This document shows, in pieces, positions 36,270 through 45,367 of a DNA stretch of 64,000 bases. Below the pieces are notes generated by a model, which worked only from the letters and a program-made list of their open reading frames with translations, did not search any database and was not told the origin of the DNA. Origin of the DNA: Burkholderia sp. NRF60-BP8 (GTDB lineage: Bacteria > Pseudomonadota > Gammaproteobacteria > Burkholderiales > Burkholderiaceae); assembly GCF_001522585.2 (NCBI RefSeq), contig NZ_CP013374.1, positions 496,001-560,000 of the forward strand, written 5' to 3'. Position 1 is the stretch's first letter. Each line of letters begins with the position of its first letter. The translations under genes and the position numbers were made by a program.

Positions 36270-38435
36270 ATGACCTTTCCCGTTTCTCGGCCGCATGCCC
36301 GGCCGAACCGCCGCCCGCGCGCGCTCGGCCTGCTCGCCGCGCTGCTCGCCACCGCTGCGGCACTCACTGCCTGCGGCGGCGACGACACGCGTGCCGGCGG
36401 CGGCGCCGCGCCCACCGCGCCGCCCGCGACCAGCGTGTTCCAGGTCGGCACGACGACCGTCGACCCGAACCTGCCGCCCGAGCCGGCGCTGCCCGCCGAT
36501 ACGCAGGTATGCAGCACGCTCGAAGCCGCCAATACGCTCGTGAGCCGCCCCGACGGCTCGCTGCCGCCGGAGGCCGACCCGTCGACGGCCGGCGTCGGCA
36601 AGGCCGTGTCGACCGCGACGGCCAACCCCGACCAGGCGCGCATCCAGGCCGCGCTCGACGCCTGCGGCGCGGCCGTCGACGCCGAAGTCGGCGCGACGAT
36701 CGCGGCGGCGGACGCCGCGGCCACCGCCGCGCAGAAGACGGCTGCCGCGCCGAACGCGAACGTCGCCGGCGCGTCCGGTGAGGCGCTCGCGAAGCCGAAG
36801 TACCGCGCGAGCAAGTTCGCAGTGCGGCTCGTCGTCAATCGCGCGGGACCCGGCAACGGCTTCATCAGCGGGCCGCTGACGCTGCCGTCCGGCGTCACGC
36901 TGTGGATCGACAAGGGCGTCACGCTGTATGCGTCGCGCGACGTGAAGGCGTATTCGCCGAACGCCGCCGGCCCGTACTGCGGCAACACGGCCGTCAGCGC
37001 GACGAAAGCCGGCAGCTCGTCGAACTGCGCCGCGCTGATCACGGGCACCAACCTCGTCAACGCGGCGGTGGTCGGCGACGGCCGGATCGACGGCCGCGGC
37101 TACGCGGAGCTCGTGACGTCCGACGCGAAATACCCGCTGATGAAGGTCGACCTGACCTGCTCGAACACCTACGCGGCCTACAAGAGCGGCACCGTGGCGC
37201 CCGACGGCACCGCGTGCGACGACGGCGGCACCGTCGTCGATTCGAAATCGACGGTGCGCAACATGACGTGGTGGGATCTCGCGTATCTCGGCAACATGGT
37301 GCAGAACGGCACGACCGGCTTCGGCTCGCAGTCGAATTTCCGGCTGATGGTGTTCAACTACGCGAAGAACCTCACGCTGTACCGCATCACGCTGAACAAC
37401 AGCCCGAACTTCCACGTGGTGCCGAGCGGCGTCGACGGGCTGACGATCTGGAACGTGAAGGTGCAGACGCCCACGCTCGCCGCGTTCGCGAACCCGGCCG
37501 GCAACGGCAACCCGCTGTACAACGGGCAGACGTTCAATGCGGACAACGTGAAGAACACCGACGCGTTCGACCCTGGCTCCGCGGCGAAGCCGACGTCGGT
37601 GGCGCTGTCGACCGGCAGCACGACGACGTCCGCCGCCGCGATCTCGTTCGACGGCTACCTGAAGAACTTCGTGTTCGCATACAACTACGTGAGCACCGGC
37701 GACGACGACATCGCGCTCAAGGGCAGCAACAACCCGGCGCCGGCCGGCTCGGGGCTGTTCGGCATCGACGGCAATCGCGACGTGCGCGCCGACCGCAAAT
37801 GGGGCGTCGCGATCGCGCACAACCATATCTACTGGGGGCACGGCATCTCGATCGGCAGCGAAACCAACGGCGGCGTGACCAACGTTCAGGTGTACGACAA
37901 TTCGTTTCGCGATTCGGAGGAAGGGCTGCGCATCAAGTCCGACTATGCGCGCGGCGGCGAAGTGAGCAACATCCACTACGCGAACATCTGCATCCGCGAC
38001 GCGAAGAATGCGCTGCTTTTCACGCCGTACTACAGCACGAAGGCCGTGCCCGCGAGCGGCCCGCTGTATCCGAACTTCCACGACATCTCGCTTGCGAACG
38101 TCGTGATCGAGGGCGCGGCCGGCGTGAAGCTGCAGGGGTTCGAGGCGAACACCGGGGGCTATGGCGAACCGGCGTTTCCGCTCGCGATGTCGCTGACCGA
38201 CGTGGTGGCCGATACGCCCGACGGCATCGCGACGATCGCGTCCGACGCGAACCTCACGCTGCGTAACGTGAATCTGCCGGTGTTCCCGTCGGCTGCGAAC
38301 CGGGTGGTCGTCGACGGCGCCGCGGTCCATGCGATCGATCCGGCCAGCGTGCTCGACTGCAGCAAGGCGTTCATCGACTTCCCGGGCATCGACCAGTCGA
38401 ACCCGTTCGGGTCGACGTGGGCGCCGGCGCTGTAA
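36270..38435 (+). CDS. family 28 glycoside hydrolase (polygalacturonase-like) lipoprotein
   Basis: A 721-residue exported protein. The signal peptide ends in a lipobox (ALTACGG, Cys about residue 34), so it is probably lipid-anchored. The parallel beta-helix hydrolase domain carries the family 28 catalytic motifs in order: NTDAFDP (about residue 428), GDDDIALK (about 476), GHGISIGSE (about 523) and RIKSD (about 553). The first coil (IQAALDACG) is separated from the next (GPLTLPSGVTLWIDKGVTLYAS) by an Ala-rich insertion of about 60 residues. It should cleave pectin-like polymers outside the cell, feeding the TRAP importer encoded divergently. AGGAG precedes ATG 36270. Confidence 0.88.
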   Translation: MTFPVSRPHARPNRRPRALGLLAALLATAAALTACGGDDTRAGGGAAPTAPPATSVFQVGTTTVDPNLPPEPALPADTQVCSTLEAANTLVSRPDGSLPPEADPSTAGVGKAVSTATANPDQARIQAALDACGAAVDAEVGATIAAADAAATAAQKTAAAPNANVAGASGEALAKPKYRASKFAVRLVVNRAGPGNGFISGPLTLPSGVTLWIDKGVTLYASRDVKAYSPNAAGPYCGNTAVSATKAGSSSNCAALITGTNLVNAAVVGDGRIDGRGYAELVTSDAKYPLMKVDLTCSNTYAAYKSGTVAPDGTACDDGGTVVDSKSTVRNMTWWDLAYLGNMVQNGTTGFGSQSNFRLMVFNYAKNLTLYRITLNNSPNFHVVPSGVDGLTIWNVKVQTPTLAAFANPAGNGNPLYNGQTFNADNVKNTDAFDPGSAAKPTSVALSTGSTTTSAAAISFDGYLKNFVFAYNYVSTGDDDIALKGSNNPAPAGSGLFGIDGNRDVRADRKWGVAIAHNHIYWGHGISIGSETNGGVTNVQVYDNSFRDSEEGLRIKSDYARGGEVSNIHYANICIRDAKNALLFTPYYSTKAVPASGPLYPNFHDISLANVVIEGAAGVKLQGFEANTGGYGEPAFPLAMSLTDVVADTPDGIATIASDANLTLRNVNLPVFPSAANRVVVDGAAVHAIDPASVLDCSKAFIDFPGIDQSNPFGSTWAPAL

Positions 38436-38525
38436 CGCGTGGTCGTTCCGTCGCCGTCGCGCGTGCCGCCCGGCGGGCACGCGCGATGCTCGCCGCGACA
38501 TCGTGCAATGAAAAAGGAGCCTGCG

Positions 38526-38720
38526 ATGTCGACCACGAAGCCATCGGCGCCCCACGATCCGCCTACCTCGCCGAATGCCGGCGACGAAGGCCCGGCCGAC
38601 GCGCCGGGCATCGGCGAGGACACCTGCCGCGTCTGCCGCGGCACCGGCCGCGTGGAGGGCCAGCCATGCACCGTCTGCGGCGGGACCGGCAAGATACTGC
38701 AGGGAATCGGCGGCGGCTAG
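38526..38720 (+). CDS. small zinc-finger protein with one DnaJ-type CxxCxGxG pair
   Basis: A 64-residue protein whose C-terminal half has CRVCRGTGRVEG followed by CTVCGGTG, a single zinc-binding unit of the DnaJ cysteine-rich type with four cysteines. The N-terminal 38 residues are polar and disordered. ATG 38526 has AAAAAGGAG (38511-38519) upstream; ATG 38508 is in frame but lacks a site. Such mini-zinc-finger proteins occur singly in Burkholderia. Function unknown; zinc binding is the safe inference. Confidence 0.7.
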   Translation: MSTTKPSAPHDPPTSPNAGDEGPADAPGIGEDTCRVCRGTGRVEGQPCTVCGGTGKILQGIGGG

Positions 38721-38755
38721 GTAAAAACGCAGTCCCGGCGGCGCGCGTTGGCCGC

Positions 38756-39847
38756 TCAGGTCTGCATGACCAGCGACGTGAGCTGGGCTGCGCGCGCCAC
38801 GTCCGTTTTCGTGTAGATCGACTTGATCTGCGCGCGCACCGTGCCGATCGATACGCCGCGCAGCGCCGCACATTCCTGCGGCGAGCGCCCGTCGCAGCAC
38901 AGCAGCACCGCGAGCTCGGCTTCCGCCGACGACAGCCCGTAGAACACGCGCAGGCGCTGCGCACGCGCCGACGGCGAACGCAGGTCGGCGCCCGTCATCA
39001 GCACCGCGACGCCGGGCCGTTCGCGCGCGAGGCGCGACTGTTCGGGAACGGGAATCAGCGCAAGCGGCAGCGGCTCGCCGGTCGCACGACGCAGCAACAG
39101 CCCGCCGCGTGCGAATGCATGCCGCCATTGCGCGTCGTCGACGCAGCCTTCCGGCACGAAACGGCCGCTCACGATCCGCAGCGCCGGTTCGGCGGCGATC
39201 AGTCGATCGGCCGCGCGGTTCGTATAGCGCAGTTCGCGCTGCGCGCCGAGCAGGAACACCGGCACCGGCACCACGTCGAGCGCCGATTCCGCGGCGGCCA
39301 CGCGCGCTTCGAGCTCGCCGATGCGCGCGTGGATGCGCAGCGCGCGGCTGATGTGCGCGCCCATGATTTCGATGGCACGACGCTGCTCATCGGCCAGCCC
39401 GTGCGATTCGGGGCCGCTCTGCACGCTGAGGAAAGCGCCCGCACCGTCGCCGCGATGGATGTACAGGCCCGAGATGCCGCCAAGCCCGAACGGCTGCATG
39501 AATTCCCGATAGAACACGCCATGTGTGCGCTGCCGCACCGACAGATGCTTGACGTCCTCGAACCAGCGCCCTGCCGGCCAGTCGGCAGCCACCGGCACGA
39601 CCGGGTCGTACAGGTAGAACTCGGTGTTGTAGCGGTGGTGGCACGCGGCGACCCATGACGGATCGTCGCCGGCCGCCTGCTCGATCGCCGGCAGCCTTGC
39701 CGCATCGTCGAACGACAGCAGTGTGGCCATGCGTACGCCGACCGACCGACGCAGCCCGTCCAGCACCGTTTCCCATCGTTGGTCGCCCAGTGCCGCAGCG
39801 TAGACGTCATCGATCCATGCCGACGAAACCAATCCGTTCATCTGCAT
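38756..39847 (-). CDS. LuxR-family transcriptional regulator with PAS-like sensor region
   Basis: A 363-residue regulator. The C-terminal 65 residues are a LuxR/FixJ helix-turn-helix (YGLSSAEAELAVLLCCDGRS, then GVSIGTVRAQIKSIYTKTDV). The N-terminal part has no autoinducer-binding signature but a GAF/PAS-like layout (LDVVPVPVFLLGAQRELRYTNRAADRLI at about residues 190-217 reads as a PAS domain start). The activating signal and targets are unknown. It is convergent with the zinc-finger gene and stands alone. Confidence 0.85.
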   Translation of the reverse strand: MQMNGLVSSAWIDDVYAAALGDQRWETVLDGLRRSVGVRMATLLSFDDAARLPAIEQAAGDDPSWVAACHHRYNTEFYLYDPVVPVAADWPAGRWFEDVKHLSVRQRTHGVFYREFMQPFGLGGISGLYIHRGDGAGAFLSVQSGPESHGLADEQRRAIEIMGAHISRALRIHARIGELEARVAAAESALDVVPVPVFLLGAQRELRYTNRAADRLIAAEPALRIVSGRFVPEGCVDDAQWRHAFARGGLLLRRATGEPLPLALIPVPEQSRLARERPGVAVLMTGADLRSPSARAQRLRVFYGLSSAEAELAVLLCCDGRSPQECAALRGVSIGTVRAQIKSIYTKTDVARAAQLTSLVMQT

Positions 39848-40121
39848 CTGGCCACCCCGCGCCGTGCGTTTTTGTCGAACGCCGTTTGGGCATCTTAGTC
39901 AATCGGCCTCATTGTTCAAATCGCCGATGCGGGTTTGGTCGAAATACCACATTCGTTACCGTTTCTCGTCAGACGTAATGGCCGTTTCCGATAGCGCAAC
40001 GCAACCCGCGTCGACGCACGCGGCGGCCTGCGCGGCGTCGATCGACGCGAGGGCATCCGGCTCGAAGGACGCAGCCGGCGGCGCGATGAAACGCGTGTCG
40101 CGGCCCGACTCGACGATGCAC

Positions 40122-40373
40122 TTACTTCATCGTCGCGAACCGCACTTCCATCTCGTCGATCTTCGCGAGCACCGCTTCGCTCAGCTTTCTGACGTGACGC
40201 GGCACGTCGGGCGTCGACATCAGTTCCTCGATACGCCCACGCCAGTATCGCGGATGCCTGACGCGCCCCGCCCCCGACATCGACACGTCGTCGATGTCCG
40301 TCTCGCTGTCCAACAGCGCCACCATGCGCTGAATGTGCGAGAGCTCTCGTTCCACATAGTCTCGTGCGAGCAT
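40122..40373 (-). CDS. small hypothetical protein
   Basis: An 83-residue charged, probably helical protein (MLARDYVERELSHIQRMVALLDSETDIDDV at the start, spelled in part). No signal peptide or membrane segment, and no family recognised. Codon pattern is coding-like on this strand. GGGGA lies 12 bases before ATG 40373, a loose ribosome site. The flanking gaps (39848-40121 and 40374-40711) hold no other gene. Confidence 0.5.
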   Translation of the reverse strand: MLARDYVERELSHIQRMVALLDSETDIDDVSMSGAGRVRHPRYWRGRIEELMSTPDVPRHVRKLSEAVLAKIDEMEVRFATMK

Positions 40374-40605
40374 AGTGATTGAGATTCCCCGAAATACGAC
40401 ATCAGGCCTTCCGTCATCGACGCGCCGTCGTTCGCGGTGCCAACGACGCACCGCATACGTTGCGCATCAGCGTATGCGACGACTGTGTCAATCGACTGTG
40501 CGGACGTTCACGGCGACCGACACGGAACGACAGGCCTGCTCGATTGTTCTGGTGATATCCGGTCCCCGGTGCCTCGCTGATCATCGTAGGCGTACCGCCC
40601 GGCGC

Positions 40606-40631
40606 CGGCATCCCCAAAAGTGGGGATGCCG
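40606..40631. repeat. perfect 11-bp stem-loop in the gap after the ankyrin gene
   Basis: Arms CGGCATCCCCA and TGGGGATGCCG flank the loop AAAG. It lies about 80 bases downstream of the leftward ankyrin-repeat gene's stop. No U-run follows on either strand, so it may be a terminator without a tail, an mRNA-stabilising hairpin, or an extragenic palindrome. Confidence 0.6.
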
Positions 40632-40711
40632 ACCGATATGGGTCGGGTGATGACTTCCGGAAACGCCGGGGAGCCGTAACGGCCGGCTCCGCAAGGCGAC
40701 GGTGCCGCGCG

Positions 40712-41764
40712 CTACCGACGATACGACGGCGGCGCGAGTTCGAGCGGATCGGGGTTCAGGCGCACCCACGCCACCGCGAGCCGGCACAGTTGTGCCGGGT
40801 CGCCGGATTGGCGCTTGACGTCCTGCACGACGGCCTCCATGTCCGCCAGATCGGCCGCCGGCAGCGACGTGCCGGTGCGCACGATCGCCGCGAACGCATC
40901 GGCCATCTTCCTGAAATCGGCGTCCCAGTTGCAGCCGCCGTTGTGTTCGAGTTCATGCGCGATGCGGCCCGAGATCCGGATGAGTTCGCCCTGCACCGTC
41001 GCCGCGTGCCCCGTTCCCGGCACCAGTTGCGTCCACAATGCCTGATGCTGTTGCTGCCAGGTTCCGGCCGCGACGACGATCGGCGAGCGGCCGTCGTGCA
41101 GCCGGCGACGCGGCGCCGGGGGCACGTCGAACAGCGTGTAGAGGCGGTCCAGCGCAGCGCTCGCCGCGTCGACCTCCTGCGGGTTGTAGCGCTCGCGCAT
41201 GAACTCGAAACGCTCGCCGATTTCGGCGACGCTGGCCTGCATCTGCGGCGTCCTTGCCGCACCGGCGCCGAGCAGCACGTCGGCGAGCGCCGCCATGTGC
41301 ACGAGATCCGCATTGCCGCAGGTGCGCAAGGCGCGCTCGAGCGGCGTCTGGCCGTCCCGGTTCAATGCATCGACGCGCGCGCCGTGCTCGAGCAGCAGGC
41401 GCGCGGACAACGCATGACGCGAGTCGGCCGCCGCATGCAGCGGCGTGCCGATCGACGCGCCGTCGTCGTGAACGTCCGCGCCGAGTTCGAGCAGCACGTC
41501 GAAGCGGCTGCGCCGGCTGCGCACACGCACGTGCAATGCCGTGTTGCCGTACGCATCGGCTGCGCCGATATCCGCGCCGTGCGCGACGAGCCAGCGTGCG
41601 AGCTCGTCGGGACACCGGTCGAACGACAGCGCGGTCCGCTTGCTCGGGCCGCCGCGCGCATTCACGTCGCAGGTGTCGAACACCGCCTGAAGCTTCGCAA
41701 TGTCGCCTTCGTCGAGCAGCGCGTCGAAGTCCTTCGGCAGCAGCTTCTTTTTTGCTTTCGGCAT
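40712..41764 (-). CDS. ankyrin-repeat protein
   Basis: A 350-residue cytoplasmic protein. Residues about 15-160 contain four to five ankyrin repeats (ELARWLVAHGADIGAADAYGNTALHV, then SRFDVLLELGADVHD, GTPLHAAADSRHALSARLLLEHGARVDALNRDGQTPLERAL). The C-terminal 190 residues are an unknown helical domain. ATG 41764 is preceded by AGGAGA at six bases; a longer start at 41806 is possible. It probably mediates protein-protein contacts. It lies on the same strand and 104 bases downstream of a possible YezG-like immunity-type gene. Confidence 0.85.
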   Translation of the reverse strand: MPKAKKKLLPKDFDALLDEGDIAKLQAVFDTCDVNARGGPSKRTALSFDRCPDELARWLVAHGADIGAADAYGNTALHVRVRSRRSRFDVLLELGADVHDDGASIGTPLHAAADSRHALSARLLLEHGARVDALNRDGQTPLERALRTCGNADLVHMAALADVLLGAGAARTPQMQASVAEIGERFEFMRERYNPQEVDAASAALDRLYTLFDVPPAPRRRLHDGRSPIVVAAGTWQQQHQALWTQLVPGTGHAATVQGELIRISGRIAHELEHNGGCNWDADFRKMADAFAAIVRTGTSLPAADLADMEAVVQDVKRQSGDPAQLCRLAVAWVRLNPDPLELAPPSYRR

Positions 41765-41868
41765 GGCGGCTCTCCTGCCTTCGATCGAGTCCGTATCGTC
41801 GGCCATTCGTCAAAGTGATAACGCGGTTTTGTATCCGTCATCGGTGCGCATGCAACCGACCGCACCCG

Positions 41869-42273
41869 TCAGTCCAGCGGCTCCAGCGCCTCCAGCCCGT
41901 CCGGGAGCCCGGATGCGCCGCCGAGCTTCGTGATCTTCCAGCGTGCGGCGTCGTTCCAGTCGTAATCCATTCGATAGGAAAACCGGGCATTGGCACGAAA
42001 CAGCGCGGCGCGGAACGTCCTGCCGTCGTTCGCGAGCGCGTCGCGCAGTTGCGGCCCAATGCGCATGATCCCGCCGATGAAATCGCGGTGCTCCATGGTC
42101 GAAACCAGCTCGACGCCGGCCGCCGTCGCATATGACGCACGCACGCCGTACTGCCCGTCGCCCGGCGCGCTGAAGCAAACGTAAACTTCGCGCCAGCCGG
42201 GAAAAGCGGATTGCATGTAGCCGATTACGTGCCTGGCGAATTCGATCACCTTTTCTGTCGCGTCGTCGCTCAT
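41869..42273 (-). CDS. hypothetical protein, possibly DUF600/YezG-like
   Basis: A 134-residue soluble protein. The order helix (EKVIEFARHVIGYMQSAFPGW), then WREVYVCFSA strand, a long helix (PQLRDALANDGRTFRAALF) and RFSYRMDYDWNDAARW resembles the YezG/DUF600 immunity-protein family, where a DFDYxDL segment follows the last strand. The match is by pattern only. Toxins of that family are not seen nearby. ATG 42273 was chosen because upstream residues look non-coding. Confidence 0.5.
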   Translation of the reverse strand: MSDDATEKVIEFARHVIGYMQSAFPGWREVYVCFSAPGDGQYGVRASYATAAGVELVSTMEHRDFIGGIMRIGPQLRDALANDGRTFRAALFRANARFSYRMDYDWNDAARWKITKLGGASGLPDGLEALEPLD

Positions 42274-42488
42274 CGATCGGCCCCGAAATGAGATCGGAGA
42301 CGAGCGTAATCGGACCCGACGCGGCGCGTCAATGGCCGTCGGCAAACCGGCGCGCGGCCCGTCCGCCGGATCCGGAACCGTCAGCGATCCCGAACATCGC
42401 CGCGGGCCACCGGTATCGTGCCGCCCGTCGCGCCTTGCATGTCGATCGACGCGCCTGGCGCGTGAAGCGACGCGCAAAAGGCGGCATC

Positions 42489-43580
42489 ATGGCGCATCTC
42501 CCCTGCAACGGAATCCCGCCCATGGACATCGATACCGACCGCCCCGTCATGGTGACGGGCGCAACCGGATACGTCGCCGGCTGGCTCGTGCAGCGTCTGC
42601 TCGAGGCCGGCCTGACGGTCCATGCGGCCGTCCGCGACCCCGACAGCCCGGACAAGCTGAAGCATCTCCAGCGCATCGCGGCCGGCAAGCCCGGCACGAT
42701 CCGCTATTTCCGCGCCGACCTGCTCGAACCCGGGTCGTACGAGGACGCGATGGCGGGTTGCGCGATCGTGTTCCATACCGCGTCGCCATTCACGGTCACC
42801 GTTCGCGATCCGCAGAAGGAACTGGTCGATCCGGCGTTGCTCGGCACGCGCAACGTACTCGAGACGGTCAACCGCACGCCGTCGGTGCGGCGCGTCGTGC
42901 TTACCAGCAGTTGCGCGGCGATCTACGGCGACAACGCCGATCTCGCTGCGACGCCCAACGGTATGTTCACCGAAGCAATCTGGAACACCAGTTCGTCGCT
43001 CGCCCATCAACCCTATTCGTATTCGAAGACGGTCGCCGAGCGCGAAGCGTGGCAGATCGCCCGCCGGCAGCAACGCTGGGATCTCGTCACCATCAATCCG
43101 TCGCTCGTGATCGGGCCCGGCATCAATCCGTACGCGACGTCGGAGAGCTTCGAGATCGTGCGGCAGATGGGCGACGGCACGATGAAGGCCGGCGTGCCGG
43201 ATCTCGGCATGGGCGCGGTGGATGTCCGCGACGTGGCCGACGCGCACCTGCGTGCGGCGTTCCTGCCGAGCGCCAATGGCCGCTACATCGTCTCGGCGCA
43301 CGACACGAACCTGCCGGCGATGGCCGCCACGCTGCTGGAACGGTATGGCGCCGACTATCCGATTCCGCGACGCATCCTGCCGAAGTGGCTGGTGTGGCTG
43401 GTCGGCCCGCTCGTGAACAAGAGCGTGACGCGCCGCGTGATCGCGCGCAACGTCGGGCTGCCCTGGCGCGCGGACAACAGCCGCAGCCGCAACGAACTGG
43501 GCATCCGCTATCGCCCGCTCGCCGAGTCGATGAACGACTTCTTTCAGCAGCTCGTCGAAACCGGGCAATTGCGGCGATGA
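42489..43580 (+). CDS. NAD(P)-dependent epimerase/dehydratase (dihydroflavonol-4-reductase-like)
   Basis: A 363-residue extended short-chain dehydrogenase. The Rossmann motif is VTGATGYVAGWLV, the catalytic tyrosine/lysine pair is in PYSYSKTVAE, and VLTSSCAAIYG holds the serine. It resembles plant-type dihydroflavonol/cinnamoyl reductases and bacterial aldehyde reductases. AAAGG (42477-42481) supports ATG 42489, though ATG 42522 is possible. Substrate not predictable. Its stop overlaps a possible short frame at 43577. Confidence 0.88.
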   Translation: MAHLPCNGIPPMDIDTDRPVMVTGATGYVAGWLVQRLLEAGLTVHAAVRDPDSPDKLKHLQRIAAGKPGTIRYFRADLLEPGSYEDAMAGCAIVFHTASPFTVTVRDPQKELVDPALLGTRNVLETVNRTPSVRRVVLTSSCAAIYGDNADLAATPNGMFTEAIWNTSSSLAHQPYSYSKTVAEREAWQIARRQQRWDLVTINPSLVIGPGINPYATSESFEIVRQMGDGTMKAGVPDLGMGAVDVRDVADAHLRAAFLPSANGRYIVSAHDTNLPAMAATLLERYGADYPIPRRILPKWLVWLVGPLVNKSVTRRVIARNVGLPWRADNSRSRNELGIRYRPLAESMNDFFQQLVETGQLRR

Positions 43581-43846
43581 ACCGCTTCGCGCAGCGTCCG
43601 CTCGGCGACGAGGGCGCGAACTTCAAAATCCTGCCGGCAGTAGTTCGCGCGAAGCTCGCGCGGCATGACCTCGATCGCTCGAACCTGCCCTCCGGTCAGA
43701 TCGCCTTCCTGCCCGACTACCGGGATCCGGATTCGTTCTTCCGTGCATTCGATGAACGGACCGGGACGACGCCCGAAGCCGCCCGCTCGCGCTCGGCGCG
43801 CCGATCGACGCAAGGCGGCCCGTCCGATCGGCGCGGCCATTCCCGG

Positions 43847-44335
43847 TCAACCGGCGGCGCCGCTGCGATTCAGCCCGAAAATGAAATCGGCTTCGACCGA
43901 CGCGCCCTTCGGCAATTGCAGCACGCCGACAGACGAGCGCGTATGGACGCCGGCGTCGCCGAGCACGGCATACAACACGTCCGACGCGCCGTCGGCCACC
44001 TCGCTTTGCATCGTGAAGCCGGGCGCGCTGCGCACGTACACGGTCATGCGCGGCACCGTCGCGATCGCATCGAGCGTGCCGCACTGCTTGCGGATCAGCG
44101 CCAGCGCGCGCAGTGCGGAAATGCCGGCCGCGCGGCGGCCGTCGTCCAGCGAAACGGATTCGCCCACGATGCCGACGAAATGCACGACTTCGCCGATTCG
44201 CGGAATCTGGCCGGCGACGTAGGCCGTCCTTCCGTCGACCAGGACGGGCGTGTACTTTCCGCCGATCCTGATCGTTTCGTCCGGATCGAATCCGAATTCG
44301 GCTGCGACATGTTTCAGTTTGTCATCCCTGTTCAT
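43847..44335 (-). CDS. RidA/YjgF-family protein
   Basis: A 162-residue protein with the RidA fold pattern (ILYLF-like start excluded; GGKYTPVLVDGRTAYVAGQIPRIG, LRALALIRKQCGTLDAI, VPRMTVYVRSAPGFTMQSEVADGASDVLYAVLG, and SVGVLQLPKGASVEADFIFG). The usual RidA active-site arginine appears in the HTRSSVGV segment. Members deaminate reactive imines or act in catabolic pathways. GGGGAA precedes ATG 44335. It diverges from the H-NS-like gene across an AT-rich promoter region (44336-44562). Confidence 0.85.
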   Translation of the reverse strand: MNRDDKLKHVAAEFGFDPDETIRIGGKYTPVLVDGRTAYVAGQIPRIGEVVHFVGIVGESVSLDDGRRAAGISALRALALIRKQCGTLDAIATVPRMTVYVRSAPGFTMQSEVADGASDVLYAVLGDAGVHTRSSVGVLQLPKGASVEADFIFGLNRSGAAG

Positions 44336-44562
44336 CAGTGAATTCCCCAATCCTTCTGAAAAAAGATAAAGAATAATTGAGTCTCCGAAGCTTGTCCCGC
44401 ATGAGAAGATCGGACGCAAACGATCCAATCAAACGACTTCTCAGGTGTTCGAAGCAGTCGTGCATTGCCATATCCGCAATGCAATTCGTAGTCGGCGCAA
44501 TTTTCTTCGTCATTTCCGGTTGAAACCGCTATCATGTATGGACACAACCTGAAGAGTGATAT

Positions 44563-44862
44563 ATGGCAACTTACAAGGAACTGAAAGCTCAAATGGATGC
44601 TTTGGCCGAGAAAGCCGAAGCAGCGCGCGTCGCTGAATTCCAGGCGGTCGTCGACGACATCCGCACCAAAGTCGCGGAATACGGCATCACCGAAAAAGAC
44701 ATTTTCGGTACGCGTCGCGGTCGGCCGGCCAGACAGGCGGGCGCTCCCGTGCAGGCGAAGTATCGCGATCCGAAGACCGGGGCGACCTGGTCGGGCCGCG
44801 GTCGCGCGCCCGCATGGATCAAGGATGCGAAGAATCGCAATCGATTCCTGATCCAGGAATAA
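44563..44862 (+). CDS. H-NS-family nucleoid protein
   Basis: A 99-residue protein of the H-NS histone family as found in Burkholderia and Bordetella. The N-terminal 50 residues are a coiled coil for oligomerisation (ELKAQMDALAEKAEAARVAE), and the C-terminus has the DNA-binding motif YRDPKTGATWSGRGRAPAWI. These proteins silence AT-rich, often acquired, DNA. Burkholderia carries several paralogues. The gene is preceded by AT-rich DNA, a likely autoregulatory target. Confidence 0.93.
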   Translation: MATYKELKAQMDALAEKAEAARVAEFQAVVDDIRTKVAEYGITEKDIFGTRRGRPARQAGAPVQAKYRDPKTGATWSGRGRAPAWIKDAKNRNRFLIQE

Positions 44863-45034
44863 GATTGCCCGCCTGGGCCGGCGCGTGATTCAACACGCTG
44901 TCCGGCAATTTGGGCATGGATTGGCGCATCGATACCGGCGGTATTCCAAAGCCGCTCCGGTAGACGAGGTTTTGCCCGCTCGGCGTGTCGCGCACAAGTC
45001 CATTCATCGATCGTGCCGCACGCCCATCCTTTCT

Positions 45035-45367
45035 TCAGCGTTCGTAATAGATGGCAAGCCAGACGGTTTGCACTTCGTCATGCGTCCATGCGACACAATG
45101 ACGGCAATGCGGCTCGATCAGCACGTAATCTCCCGCGCGCATATCGAGCCGCGTTGCATCCTCTTCGAATTCGAGCACGGCCGCGCCGGACAGCAGCACG
45201 ACCCATTCGGCCCGCGGGTCGTCATACCAGAACCCGTCCGGGCTCGCATGCCCCATCGATACGATCCGCTCGACGTTTACACGCGGGCCCGTGACGAGCC
45301 TGTCGATTCGCTCGTCGCCGCCGCGCCGCCCGTCGACGGCGAATAAATTACCGGTTTGAAGTTGCAT
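45035..45367 (-). CDS. cupin-domain protein
   Basis: A 110-residue single cupin. The two cupin motifs read DPRAEWVVLLSGAAVLEFEED and AGDYVLIEPHCRHCVAWT, though the first-motif histidines are mostly replaced, so metal binding is uncertain. ATG 45367 has GAGGCG upstream. Function unknown; relatives include small sugar- or metal-binding regulators. Confidence 0.8.
   Translation of the reverse strand: MQLQTGNLFAVDGRRGGDERIDRLVTGPRVNVERIVSMGHASPDGFWYDDPRAEWVVLLSGAAVLEFEEDATRLDMRAGDYVLIEPHCRHCVAWTHDEVQTVWLAIYYER

Noticed and set aside
36009..39128. Minus-strand frame of 1039 codons opposite the GH28 gene
   Set aside because: Low-complexity Arg/Val/Ala translation, no ribosome site, opposite a gene with clear family motifs.
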